64,000 bases of DNA from positions 1 to 64,000 of the forward strand of contig NZ_VCEK01000005.1 of assembly GCF_005862235.1 (NCBI RefSeq), read 5' to 3'. This DNA comes from Saccharomonospora piscinae (GTDB lineage Bacteria; Actinomycetota; Actinomycetes; Mycobacteriales; Pseudonocardiaceae). Shown here in pieces: positions 35,415 to 43,463 of this stretch (the first letter of the stretch is position 1; the number at the start of each line of letters is the position of its first letter). A program made the translations under genes and the position numbers. The notes beneath the pieces are model-generated. The model was not told the DNA's origin. It was given only the letters and a program-made list of their open reading frames with translations, and did no database searches.

Positions 35415-35589
35415 CGGCACCGGCAACAGGGTGTCGACAGACCAGCGCCTGGATCGCTCCGTTGGCCCGGTGACCAGGTTCACCGCCGGTAGTCCTTTCG
35501 CCTCGACGCGCGGTGGCGCGCCGTCGTTTGATCTCCCGCCGGTCCGGCAAGCCTCCCTCTGTCGATACCGCGACCGGAGAGAGGCGACG

Positions 35590-36000
35590 ATGGATCACGA
35601 CCACTTCATCGGACAGGTGCAGGCCCGTGCGCAGCTGGCGAGCCGCGGCGAAGCGGAAGGGCTGACCCGCGCCACACTGGAGACGCTCGGTGAGCGCATC
35701 CCGGAGCAGGTGGCGTCGCATCTCGCGGACCAGCTCCCGACCGAGATCGGGGAGAGCCTCCGCCGGACCATCACCCTCGAAGGGGAGGGGTCGGGGGAAC
35801 GGTTCGGGCTCGACGAGTTCGTCCGCCGGGTGTCGGAGCGTGGACACCTGCCCGAACCCAACGCCGTCTACGGCTCCCGGGTCGTCCTCGAAGTCACCGG
35901 CGAGGCCACCGAAGGAGTGCTCAGCAAGGTGCGTGACTCGCTGCCCGAGGAACTGCGGCCGATCGTGGACGCGGGCAGCACGGGCGACCTGCGGAGCTGA
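35590..36000 (+). CDS. DUF2267 family protein
   Basis: The 136-residue soluble protein is a DUF2267 member, with the repeated helix pattern FIGQVQARAQLASRGEAEGLTRATLETLGERI and later DEFVRRVSERG. The family has no known biochemical function and is often seen near stress genes. The C-terminal half ends in a segment typical of the domain (KVRDSLPEELRPIVDA). ATG 35590 follows GAGAGAGG closely. The 175-base gap before it holds no other feature I can support. Confidence 0.75.
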   Translation: MDHDHFIGQVQARAQLASRGEAEGLTRATLETLGERIPEQVASHLADQLPTEIGESLRRTITLEGEGSGERFGLDEFVRRVSERGHLPEPNAVYGSRVVLEVTGEATEGVLSKVRDSLPEELRPIVDAGSTGDLRS

Positions 36001-36044
36001 GACCTCGCACCACCACGGGGGCGCCTGCCGCGGCGGCGGGCAGA

Positions 36045-36803
36045 ATGCCGCGCATGGCTACCCCGCTCGAGGCCGCGCCCAGCACAGGCCGCCGCGCCGT
36101 GGACATCGCGATGCTGGCGCTCGCGGTGTTGTCCGTGGCGCTGCTGACCTACGTCACCTTCGCCACCGTGTCGCCGGAGACCGCGCAGGCGGTGTTCGTC
36201 ATCGACACGGTGATCTGCGCGGTGTTCGCGGCCGAGTTCGTGTGGCGGTGGCGCATCGAGCGCTGGAACCGGCGGTTCCCGTTGCGCCACTGGTACGAGG
36301 TGCTCGGCATGATTCCGGTCGCCCACCCCGCGCTGCGGAGCCTGCGGCTGGTGCGGATCGTCGTGCTCCTGCTGCGCCTGGCCAGGACGACCGACCGGGT
36401 GTTCGGGGAGCGGGCCACGCAGCGGTTCGCCGAGCGGTTCTCCCGTCCGATCGTGGACGCCATCAAGAAGCCGGTCACGGTGGCGGTGCTCGACGAGGTG
36501 GCGAAGGTCCTCGAGACCGGGCGTTACCCGCGCAACATCGCGCGTGCCGTGGACGAGCACCGGGACCTGCTGCGCGACCTCGTGACCGAGAAGGTCAAAA
36601 GCGACCCGCAGGCCGGTGCGCTGTCGCGGCTGCCGTTTCACGACGAGGTGCTGCGGTCACTCGTGGACACCACGATCCGGGTCCTGCTCGACGTCCTCGC
36701 CGATCCGCGGACGGACGAGTTCTTCTCGGGCGCGGTGCGGGAGAACCAGGCCCAGATCCGCGCCGCTGTCGCCCAGGGCCTGCACGAGCGAGAGGTGCCC
36801 TGA
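36045..36803 (+). CDS. membrane protein with S4-like voltage-sensor segment, no pore
   Basis: The 252-residue protein has two membrane helices at about residues 18-40 and 47-67, then a helix LRSLRLVRIVVLLLRLARTTDR with basic residues every three to four positions, as in S4 of ion channels. After it comes a long soluble alpha-helical region without the channel pore filter. It is usually annotated as ion transporter-like, but a channel function is not supported since the pore is missing. ATG 36045 and ATG 36054 are both possible starts. It converges on the binding-protein gene across a hairpin. Confidence 0.55.
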   Translation: MPRMATPLEAAPSTGRRAVDIAMLALAVLSVALLTYVTFATVSPETAQAVFVIDTVICAVFAAEFVWRWRIERWNRRFPLRHWYEVLGMIPVAHPALRSLRLVRIVVLLLRLARTTDRVFGERATQRFAERFSRPIVDAIKKPVTVAVLDEVAKVLETGRYPRNIARAVDEHRDLLRDLVTEKVKSDPQAGALSRLPFHDEVLRSLVDTTIRVLLDVLADPRTDEFFSGAVRENQAQIRAAVAQGLHEREVP

Positions 36804-36822
36804 CATCGTGTCCGCAGTCTGC

Positions 36823-36860
36823 GTAGCCGTGTCCGCACCGCACGATGCGGACACGGCTAC
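36823..36860. terminator. 15-bp hairpin between convergent genes
   Basis: GTAGCCGTGTCCGCA (36823-36837) pairs perfectly with TGCGGACACGGCTAC (36846-36860). It can end both neighbouring transcripts. Its right arm is the first unit of the tandem repeat that follows. Confidence 0.7.
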
Positions 36861-36919
36861 CTAACCTGCGGACACGGCTACCTAGCCTGCGGACACGGCT
36901 ACCTAACCTGCGGACACGG
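36847..36919. repeat. 21-bp tandem repeat, 3.5 copies
   Basis: The unit GCGGACACGGCTACCTAACCT occurs at 36847, 36868 (one change, A to G) and 36889, with a ten-base partial copy at 36910. Each copy contains the hairpin's right arm, so several alternative stems with 36823-36837 are possible. Confidence 0.85.
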
Positions 36920-36931
36920 TGGGCGGGGGGC

Positions 36932-37750
36932 TCAGGGCGGGTCCGAGACCTCCACGCCGGACGGGGCCAGATGCCGTTCCAGCGACGCGCGCCACGACCC
37001 GGACTCGACCATGGTGCGGATGGCGGCGTTGACGGCGTCCCTCGTCTCGTCGTCACCCTTCGGCAGGCCGATCCCGTACCGTTCGGTGGACCACCGCTGC
37101 CCCGTCAGTTCCAGCAGCTCGGGATTCCGGGCGACGTGGCCCGCGAGGATCGCCGCGTCCGTGGTCACGGCGTCGACGCGGCGGGCCAGCAGCGCCGTCA
37201 CGCACTCGGACACGCGCGGGTACTCCACCAGCGTCGCCGAACGCGCGAAGCGTTCCGACATCAGGGCCGCGGAAGTCGATCCGCTCGACGAGCACAGGGT
37301 GCGGCCCGTGAGTGACTCCGGTCCCGAGAGCGGGGAAGTGCTCCGGACGAGCAGATCCTGCCCGGTCTCGAAGTACGGACCGGCGAACGACACCTCCTGC
37401 TGCCGTTCCCCGGTGATCGAGTAGGCGGCCACGATGAGGTCGACGGTGCCGTCGCGCAGTGCGTCCTCACGTTCGGCGGCCACCGTCTCCTTCCAGGTGA
37501 TGCCGTCCTCGGCGACCCCGAGCTCGGCCGCCACGAAGCGCGCCACGTCGGCGTCGAAGCCGACGATCCGGCCGTCGACGGTCTGCTCGGAAAGGCCGGG
37601 ATGGTCGAGCCGGATGCCGATGGTCAACGATCCGGTGTCACCCGCTCGGGCGGCAACTGACCCCGATGTGGCGTCCGTGGCCGAGCACCCGGCAAGCATC
37701 ACACCCGCTGCTGCCACGCTGACCAGGCATCTCAGCCTTCGCATCGCCAC
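36932..37750 (-). CDS. amino-acid-type ABC transporter substrate-binding lipoprotein
   Basis: The 272-residue protein starts with a lipoprotein signal ending in LAGC (Cys22 would be lipidated). The rest is a type 3 solute-binding domain of the glutamate/polar amino acid family, with the motifs GRIVGFDADVARFVAAELG, DGTVDLIVAAYSIT and SFAGPYF. It would bind an amino acid outside the membrane. No permease or ATPase gene is adjacent, so its transporter is encoded elsewhere or it has a receptor role. ATG 37744 is an equally good start two codons in. Confidence 0.85.
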   Translation of the reverse strand: MAMRRLRCLVSVAAAGVMLAGCSATDATSGSVAARAGDTGSLTIGIRLDHPGLSEQTVDGRIVGFDADVARFVAAELGVAEDGITWKETVAAEREDALRDGTVDLIVAAYSITGERQQEVSFAGPYFETGQDLLVRSTSPLSGPESLTGRTLCSSSGSTSAALMSERFARSATLVEYPRVSECVTALLARRVDAVTTDAAILAGHVARNPELLELTGQRWSTERYGIGLPKGDDETRDAVNAAIRTMVESGSWRASLERHLAPSGVEVSDPP

Positions 37751-37794
37751 TGCCTCTCACCGTTCTCACAGCTGCGCTCGTTAGCCTAGACGGT

Positions 37795-38385
37795 GTGCTC
37801 CCCTCACGTGGACGGTTGCTCGACGTCGTCGGCCTGCTCACCAGGCTGGGGCTGGCCGCGATCTGGCTGATCTCGGGAGGGATCAAGCTGGCCGACCCCG
37901 GCCAGACCTACCTCGCGGTGCAGGCCTACGACGTGCTGCCCGGCGAGTTCGTCGGCGTCGTGGCCACGCTGCTGCCGCTGGTGGAGGTGGTACTGGGACT
38001 GCTGTTGCTGGCCGGCGCCTTCACGCGGTGGGCCGCGGTGGCGTCGGCGGTGGTGCTGGTGGTGTTCATCGCCGGGGTGGCGCAGTCGTGGGCGAGGGGG
38101 CTCACGATCGACTGTGGCTGCTTCGGCGGCGGCGGGCAGGTCGAGCCGGGACAGACGGCCTATCCGGAGGAACTGGCGCGGGACCTCGGGTTCCTCGCTC
38201 TGGCGGCCTGGCTGCTCGTTCGGCCGGGCACGCCGCTGGCGGTCGATCGCTGGTTCCGGCGGGGCCGGACGGGCAGCGGCCCGGAAACGACCGAACGCAA
38301 CGACGAGAAGAGGAAGGACGCCAGTGGGCGGAGCGGAGCGGACGGCGAAGAAGCGGCGTCAGCAGGAGTTGGCGGCCAAGTCTGA
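37795..38385 (+). CDS. MauE/DoxX-type redox-associated membrane protein
   Basis: The 196-residue protein has four membrane helices and the motif IDCGCFG (Cys107 and Cys109) after helix three, as in MauE-like proteins that pass reducing or oxidising equivalents across the membrane. A charged tail of about 40 residues follows. Its 3' end overlaps the DsbA-like gene by 62 bases, which strongly suggests a working pair. GTG 37795 lies seven bases after TAGCCT. It is divergent from the binding-protein gene. Confidence 0.8.
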   Translation: MLPSRGRLLDVVGLLTRLGLAAIWLISGGIKLADPGQTYLAVQAYDVLPGEFVGVVATLLPLVEVVLGLLLLAGAFTRWAAVASAVVLVVFIAGVAQSWARGLTIDCGCFGGGGQVEPGQTAYPEELARDLGFLALAAWLLVRPGTPLAVDRWFRRGRTGSGPETTERNDEKRKDASGRSGADGEEAASAGVGGQV

Positions 38386-39139
38386 CGGTGCCAAGGCGGT
38401 CGCCAAGGCGCGGGGCGGCGGCGACACCAAGCGGACCGCCGCGATCGTCGCCACGGTCGTGATCATCGTCGGCATCGTGATCGGCGGCCTGGTGTGGACC
38501 AACGCGAGCAAGAACGCCACCGAGGGGCAGGCCATTCCGCCGGAGTCGGTGGCGGCCGAGCTGCCCGAAGCGAGGGACGGTGCCGTGGTCGTCGTCGGTG
38601 AGGAGTCGGCCCCCATCACCGTCGACGTGTACGCCGACTTCCTGTGCCCGGTGTGCGCGACGTTCGAGCAGCAGTACGGCGAACAGCTGAAGGAGCAGGT
38701 CGAGCAGGGCACCGTGCGGCTGCGCCAGCACATGCTGCCGATGCTCGACGAGCGCTCCGACCCGCCGGGCTACTCGCTGGACGCGGCGAACGCGGCCCTG
38801 CTCGCCGCCGACGCGGGCAAGTTCACCGCCTTCCACGACAGCCTGTTCGCGAGCCAGCCGGAGGAGGGCAAGCGCGCCTACGACGACGAGCAGCTCATCC
38901 AGCTCGGCCGTGATGTCGGCATCACCGGCGACGCGTTCGCCGAAGGGGTCCGGTCCGGCACCTACGACGATCTGCTCCAGCGGGAGATGCAGCGGGTCGC
39001 CGACGACACGAGCCTGCATCGCGACTTCGGGGACGGCAACGTCGGGTTCGGTACGCCCACGGTGGTGGCGGACGGTGAGATGGTGGACCTCGCCGACGAG
39101 GCATGGCTGGACAAACTGGTCGCCTCGCAGCAGGGTTGA
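38324..39139 (+). CDS. DsbA-like membrane-anchored thiol-disulfide oxidoreductase
   Basis: The 271-residue protein has a basic cytoplasmic start, one membrane anchor (about residues 38-58, AAIVATVVIIVGIVIGGLVW), and an extracytoplasmic thioredoxin_4 domain with the redox motif Cys108-Pro-Val-Cys111 and the cis-proline block GFGTPTVV. It is expected to form or rearrange disulfide bonds in exported proteins, with the preceding MauE-like protein as electron partner. GTG 38324 follows AGGAAGG; it lies inside the end of the mauE-like gene. Confidence 0.87.
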   Translation: MGGAERTAKKRRQQELAAKSDGAKAVAKARGGGDTKRTAAIVATVVIIVGIVIGGLVWTNASKNATEGQAIPPESVAAELPEARDGAVVVVGEESAPITVDVYADFLCPVCATFEQQYGEQLKEQVEQGTVRLRQHMLPMLDERSDPPGYSLDAANAALLAADAGKFTAFHDSLFASQPEEGKRAYDDEQLIQLGRDVGITGDAFAEGVRSGTYDDLLQREMQRVADDTSLHRDFGDGNVGFGTPTVVADGEMVDLADEAWLDKLVASQQG

Positions 39140-39201
39140 CGACGCCCGCCCAGCGGAACCGTGGTCGGCCGGGCCGCGTCACAGTCGTGAAGGAGGGTGA
39201 C

Positions 39202-39543
39202 GTGGACGGCACACCACACGCGGGCTTCCGGGTCGAGGACGGCGCGTACGAGCACTACGCCCGGGGCATCGACCCGGCGGGCGACGACGTGCGCCAGGCG
39301 GGGCAGCGGCACATCGCACCGAACGTCGAGCTGGCGGGCGACGGGTTCTCCACCATGGGATCGGAGGCCGGTCTCGCGGGCGCGTACGCGGCGCGCATGC
39401 GCGGCATCCAGGAACGGCTGGACAGGCTGGGCGGAGGCTGGCGGAGTATGGCCGACGCCGCCCGCCGCACGAGCCACAACTACGACGTGGTCGAGGCCGA
39501 GCAGCAGGCCACCCTCGACCGGCTGGGCAGGGAGCTCGGATGA
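39202..39543 (+). CDS. EspC/WXG100-like small helical protein, probable type VII secretion substrate
   Basis: The 113-residue product is mainly two long helices (residues 20-45 and 60-110) separated by a short glycine-containing turn. The blocks DGFSTMGSEAGLAGAYAARM and GGGWRSMADAARRTSHNYDVVEAEQ resemble EspC-like proteins exported by ESX systems; the exact WXG motif is absent. Secretion through type VII would need a partner and the YxxxD/E-like C-terminal signal (YDVVEAE fits). The chosen GTG at 39202 has AAGGAGGG just upstream; GTG 39187 is possible. It overlaps the next gene by four bases. Confidence 0.6.
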   Translation: MDGTPHAGFRVEDGAYEHYARGIDPAGDDVRQAGQRHIAPNVELAGDGFSTMGSEAGLAGAYAARMRGIQERLDRLGGGWRSMADAARRTSHNYDVVEAEQQATLDRLGRELG

Positions 39544-40670
39544 CGGAGGCGCCGGACACGGCGGAACTCACCCGGGCCGCGCTGGATGTGCCCGACCAGT
39601 TCGCGCGCCGGATGCGCACCGATGACGCGGCGATGGACTCCGCACGCGGTGGTCAGTCGGCGCTGCGAACCTCGCTGGACGAGGTGCGGGGTGCGGCCAG
39701 TTCGCAGCGGGCTTTGCTGGCGGAGCGGTCCTCGGGCAACGCCACGGACAACGCCGTCGGTACCGCTCGGTCGCTCGACGACGAGGTGCAGGCGCTGCTC
39801 GACGAGAGCATGGAGATCGAGGACGCGGTGGCCGAGGCCGCCGAGGCCCTGAAGGTCGGCCAGGTCGACAACGACCGCGTCCGCGAGGAGATCATTCAGG
39901 AGATCGGCAGGACCATGAAGGCCGTCGCGGCGGCGCGGCAGACGCCGCCCGTCCCGGAGGGCGGCCAGGCGGCCGTGCGGGAACTGATGGTGGGTCTGCA
40001 ACGAAAGATCGCCGATCTCACGGGGGAGTCGGCGGACATCAGTGACCGCACGCTGAGCACGCTCACCGGCATCGCGGGCTCGCTCGGCCGGGACAGCGGC
40101 TCCACCAGCGCGAGTGCTGCCGGCACCGAGGTCGCCTCGTCGTTCAACGCGCAGGGCGCGGGTGGCGGTGGTGGTGCGGGCAGTGGTGGTGGCGGCGGCG
40201 CCGTCAGCGCTGGTGGCGGTGGCGCGGTGACGAAGCCGCGGCTGCCGGTCGCGATCCCGCCGCAGCCCGGCACCGGGGTGAAGGTCAACCTGCCGGACGG
40301 CTCGACGGTCGAGGCGCCGAACGAGACCGCGGCCAAGGCGGTCCGCGCCGCGATATCCCAGCTCGGTGTGCCCTACGTGTGGGGCGGTACCTCCCGGGGT
40401 GTGGGGCTCGACTGCAGTGGGTTGACCATGACGTCCTACGGTGAGGCCGGGCTCGACATTCCGAGGCTCGCGCAGGAGCAGACGGTGGGGGCGGAAGTGC
40501 CCTCGCAGGACCAGCTCCTGCCGGGCGATCTCGTGGTGTGGTCGGGGCACGTCGCGATGGTGGTGGGCGACGGTCAGATGATCGAGGCGGGCGATCCCGT
40601 GCAGATCGGGCCCATCCGCACCACCAACGCCGGCCAGTCGTTCGTCGGCTTTTACCGGCCCACCGGATAG
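39540..40670 (+). CDS. NlpC/P60 (C40) cell-wall peptidase without signal peptide
   Basis: The 376-residue protein has an N-terminal helical domain (residues 1-190), a glycine-rich linker (about 205-235), and a C-terminal NlpC/P60 domain with Cys292 in DCSGLT, His337 in SGHVAMV and the family start VPYVWGG. Such enzymes cut peptidoglycan stem peptides outside the cell, yet no Sec or Tat signal exists. The gene overlaps an EspC-like gene (ATGA), so export through type VII secretion, with the helical N-terminus as the transport domain, is the simplest reading. This remains inference. Confidence 0.8.
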   Translation: MTEAPDTAELTRAALDVPDQFARRMRTDDAAMDSARGGQSALRTSLDEVRGAASSQRALLAERSSGNATDNAVGTARSLDDEVQALLDESMEIEDAVAEAAEALKVGQVDNDRVREEIIQEIGRTMKAVAAARQTPPVPEGGQAAVRELMVGLQRKIADLTGESADISDRTLSTLTGIAGSLGRDSGSTSASAAGTEVASSFNAQGAGGGGGAGSGGGGGAVSAGGGGAVTKPRLPVAIPPQPGTGVKVNLPDGSTVEAPNETAAKAVRAAISQLGVPYVWGGTSRGVGLDCSGLTMTSYGEAGLDIPRLAQEQTVGAEVPSQDQLLPGDLVVWSGHVAMVVGDGQMIEAGDPVQIGPIRTTNAGQSFVGFYRPTG

Positions 40671-40676
40671 GGGGAC

Positions 40677-41075
40677 GTGGTGGAAACGGATGCGGACCGG
40701 GACGCGGCCCGGATCGGCGACCAGGTGCGCCAGACCTCCGACCGTGCGGCGCGGCAGTTCTCCCGGCTCGGGGGTGTCGCTGGGAAGGCCGAGTCGGGCG
40801 ACGGCGCCATCCGCGTCGAGGTGGCGCCGGGCGGGCTGCTCACCGATGTGCGGCTGACCCACGCGGCACTGCGTTCGGGCACGGATGCGCTGGCGCAGCA
40901 GATCATGACGCTGGCCGACACCGCGCGGCGGCGGGCGGGCGACCGGATGTACCGCGCGCTGTCTCCGGTACTCGGTCCGGACGGCGACGCCACGCTGGCT
41001 TCGCTCGGTTACGAGCCGTTGCCGGACACCGACGTCGACGACGAGGGCTACTCGCCCGTGCTCGGGGGGCGGTGA
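40677..41075 (+). CDS. YbaB/EbfC-like protein of the EspC operon
   Basis: The 132-residue product resembles the YbaB/EbfC family: a helical N-terminus (RIGDQVRQTSDRAARQFSRL), a beta sheet with VEVAPGGLLTDVRLTHAAL, and a second helix. In actinobacteria several YbaB-like proteins are encoded with type VII substrates, where they may act as chaperones rather than DNA binders. GTG 40677 follows GGGGA. It sits six bases after the peptidase gene and three bases before its paralogue. Confidence 0.6.
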   Translation: MVETDADRDAARIGDQVRQTSDRAARQFSRLGGVAGKAESGDGAIRVEVAPGGLLTDVRLTHAALRSGTDALAQQIMTLADTARRRAGDRMYRALSPVLGPDGDATLASLGYEPLPDTDVDDEGYSPVLGGR

Positions 41076-41078
41076 CGG

Positions 41079-41612
41079 ATGGTCGAGCGGACGCCGGTCG
41101 GCGGCGGGAGCACCCGGGAGCTGATCGCGCAGGCACGCGAGCGGCGGGACGCGCTGGAGTCGGTCGAGGCGCTGATGGCCTCGGCCACGGGCACCGCGCA
41201 CGACGTGGACAACACGATCGAGCTGACCGTGGACGCACGCGGAGCGCTCCTGCGGCTGTGGCTCGCCCCGTCCGCGGCGAGCTGGGGGCCGGACCGGCTC
41301 GGTTCGCTGCTGGTCGAGGTGGCGCGCGTGGCCCAGCGGGAAGCGGTGCAGGCCAGCTACAACCTGGTGGCGTTGCGGCTCGGCGAGCAGGCGACCTACC
41401 TGATCGAGCAGCTTTCCGGCATGCCCGCGCCCGCCAGGAACCCCGACGACGACCCGGGGATCACGGTGGAGGAGTTCCAGCGCAGGCGAGCGGAGCGGCT
41501 GCGCGAGACGCGACGCCGTGGCCACGACGGCCCCGCGCCGGCGGCGGAGGGTAGTGTCGAAGAGGACGAGCTGGCGACGTTCGACCCGGCCACGCTGCGC
41601 TCCGACCGGTGA
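41079..41612 (+). CDS. second YbaB/EbfC-like protein
   Basis: The 177-residue product repeats the pattern of its neighbour: an N-terminal helix (STRELIAQARERRDALESVEALMASATG), a beta region with IELTVDARGALLRLWL, then a longer helix and an acidic, disordered C-terminal tail of about 60 residues. It may work as a hetero-oligomer with the upstream YbaB-like protein. The two start three bases apart. tRNA-Ala follows about 55 bases after the stop. Confidence 0.6.
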   Translation: MVERTPVGGGSTRELIAQARERRDALESVEALMASATGTAHDVDNTIELTVDARGALLRLWLAPSAASWGPDRLGSLLVEVARVAQREAVQASYNLVALRLGEQATYLIEQLSGMPAPARNPDDDPGITVEEFQRRRAERLRETRRRGHDGPAPAAEGSVEEDELATFDPATLRSDR

Positions 41613-41669
41613 GCCACCCCCCGTGCGTGAGCGTTGAGCGGGACGGTATAGTCGTCAGCACAACAGCAC

Positions 41670-41742
41670 GGGGCTATGGCGCAGCTGGTAGCGCACCTCA
41701 CTGGCAGTGAGGGGGTCAGGGGTTCGAGTCCCCTTAGCTCCA
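41670..41742 (+). tRNA. tRNA-Ala (GGC)
   Basis: A 73-base cloverleaf: acceptor GGGGCTA with TAGCTCC, anticodon loop CTGGCAG giving GGC, and T-arm AGGGGTTCGAGTCCCCT. The CCA end is not encoded (CAG follows). A good -10 box, TATAGT, lies at 41647-41652. Confidence 0.93.
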
Positions 41743-41755
41743 CAGTTTTCATGAT

Positions 41756-41794
41756 CGCCCGGCCTGTGTGTTGACGCAGGTCGGGCGTTTTTTT
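41756..41794 (+). terminator. strong intrinsic terminator after tRNA-Ala
   Basis: An 11-bp stem (41756-41766 with 41777-41787, one G-U pair) is followed by seven T residues, the best classical terminator in the window. Confidence 0.9.
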
Positions 41795-41895
41795 GTATAC
41801 CATCTTCGCGATCCACGACTGCACTCCCTCAAGTGCCGGTTGCACCCCAACGAATCGCACCTCAGCGCGGCCCGGGGAGGCGTGCGCCACCTTTC

Positions 41896-41913
41896 TTGAC
41901 TGCCTAGTCCAGA
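41896..41913. promoter_or_regulatory. putative TetR operator upstream of the SDR gene
   Basis: TTGACTGCCTAGTCCAGA includes the palindrome GACT-gcct-AGTC and matches 13 of 18 positions of a site in front of the tetR gene at 43483. TTGACT may also be a -35 box, with CAGAGT 17 bases on. CAGTCAA at 41936-41942 repeats the TTGACTG half in inverse. Confidence 0.45.
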
Positions 41914-41963
41914 TCGGGCAGAGTTATGGACGTTACAGTCAACAACTCAGGGAGGTGGGCGGC

Positions 41964-42698
41964 GTGGCCGTCCTGACGGGCAAGGTCGCAGTGGTCACCG
42001 GCGGCAGTAGCGGTATCGGACTCGCGATCGCGCGGGCATTCCGCGACGAGGGTGCGACGGTGTTCATCACCGGCCGTCGTCAGGAAACGCTCGACACGGC
42101 AGTCGCCGAGCTCGGCGAGAATGTGACCGCCGTGGTCTGCGACTCTGCCGTGCCCGCCGATCTCGACGCTCTCTACGAAACTGTCCGCGAGCAGGCCGGG
42201 CACGTCGACGTCCTGGTCGCCAACGCCGGTATCGGCATCGATGCCGCCTTTGGCGAAGTCACCGAGGAGCAGGTCGACGCCCTGTTCGCCACCAACGTCA
42301 AGGGAACCGTCTTCACTGTCCAAAAAGCATTGCCGCTGCTTCGCTCAGGGGCATCCATCATCCTGACCGGCTCGACCGCCGCGACACGCCCTGAAAAAGG
42401 GCTCGAGATCTACGCCGCGACCAAGGCCGCCGTGCACAACCTGGCCCGCGGCTGGGCCCACAGCTCGCGCCAGTACGGTTTCCGCGTCAACGTGCTCGCG
42501 CCTGGCATGGTCCCCACCCCGGGCCTGCTCGATCTCGTTCCCTCGGAGGTTCGGGAGCAGGCCAAGGAGATGATCCCGCTGGGTCGGCACGGCGCACCTG
42601 AGGAGATCGCTGCGGCCGCCACCTTCCTGGCCTCGGACGCCTCAAGCTACGTCAACGGCTCCGTGCTGGCCGCCGACGGCGGCGTCGCGCAGGTCTGA
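41964..42698 (+). CDS. short-chain dehydrogenase/reductase
   Basis: This 244-residue enzyme is a classical SDR. The nucleotide site TGGSSGIG lies at residues 12-19, NAG follows in VLVANAGIG, and the catalytic Ser (in TGSTAAT, near 138), Tyr150 and Lys154 (YAATK) are in place. It oxidises or reduces an alcohol or ketone with NAD(P); the substrate is unknown. AGGGAGG precedes the GTG at 41964; GTG 41955 is less likely. The gene has its own promoter region with a probable operator shared with the TetR regulator encoded convergently downstream. Confidence 0.88.
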   Translation: MAVLTGKVAVVTGGSSGIGLAIARAFRDEGATVFITGRRQETLDTAVAELGENVTAVVCDSAVPADLDALYETVREQAGHVDVLVANAGIGIDAAFGEVTEEQVDALFATNVKGTVFTVQKALPLLRSGASIILTGSTAATRPEKGLEIYAATKAAVHNLARGWAHSSRQYGFRVNVLAPGMVPTPGLLDLVPSEVREQAKEMIPLGRHGAPEEIAAAATFLASDASSYVNGSVLAADGGVAQV

Positions 42699-42866
42699 TG
42701 CCCTGCACCCCTTTCGGATGCCTGGTTCCATCGGGGGATGCCCGCCCAGGGTGGCTTCCTCGGTGAGCTGCACCAAGGTCGGGCTGGTGTGGGAGGGCTC
42801 GCCTCGCACACCAGCCCACGCAGTGCGGGCCAGTGCGCTCGGAGCTGCCGGTCCAGCCGGCACTGC

Positions 42867-43463
42867 TCAACGTCCCTGCGAGGGCAGCAGTCGCTCCAGG
42901 GCGGACTCGGCCACGGAGGCGAGCGTGTCGACGTCCATCCCCGTCCGTCCGAGCGCGACTACTCCGAGCTGGGCGGCGAGAACCGCACAGGCGATCTGGT
43001 TGGCATCCGCATCGGGATCCACGTCGCCTTCCCGCTGCGCTCGCTCGATCGCCTCCGCCAGGACCTTGGCGGTCGCGTCGTAGCTACGTCGGGCCTCGGC
43101 CGCGACATCCGGCATTCTCGCTGCCAGCTCGGCTGTGCTGTTGGCCAAGAGGCATCCGCGCCGGGCGGATGTTCCGGTGGAATCACAGCTCGGACCTCGC
43201 ACGAACTCGCGCACGAGGTCGATGCCCCGCGGTACGGACGCTAGCCGCTCGCGGAGCATTCGATCGTTGGCGTCGTTGTACTCGCGCAGCACCCGCAGGA
43301 ACAAGTTGTGCTTGTCGCCGAAAGCTCCGTACAGGCTGCCCTTGCCCAGCCCGCTGACGCGCATGAGATCGTCCACCGAGGTTGCCGCGTAGCCCTTGTC
43401 CCAGAACTCCTGGCGGAGCGCCGCGACGACATGATCCTCGTCGAACTCCCGGGGTCGTGGCAC
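42867..43463 (-). CDS. TetR family transcriptional regulator
   Basis: The 198-residue protein has the TetR DNA-binding region (ALRQEFWDKGYAATSVDDLMRVSGLGKGSLYGAFGDKHNLFLRVL) and a C-terminal ligand domain with the family's CLLANSTAEL motif, seen in TetR proteins that control SDR or alkene-reductase genes. TATCAT lies six bases before the GTG at 43463, so the message is leaderless. A site 20 bases further upstream resembles one in front of the SDR gene, so autoregulation and SDR control are likely. It converges on the SDR gene. Confidence 0.85.
   Translation of the reverse strand: MPRPREFDEDHVVAALRQEFWDKGYAATSVDDLMRVSGLGKGSLYGAFGDKHNLFLRVLREYNDANDRMLRERLASVPRGIDLVREFVRGPSCDSTGTSARRGCLLANSTAELAARMPDVAAEARRSYDATAKVLAEAIERAQREGDVDPDADANQIACAVLAAQLGVVALGRTGMDVDTLASVAESALERLLPSQGR

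Noticed and set aside
36045-36803. Potassium channel
   Set aside because: No TVGYG-like filter or pore helices follow the S4-like helix.
36847-36919. CRISPR-like repeats
   Set aside because: The 21-bp units are directly adjacent without spacers, are too few, and no cas gene is present.
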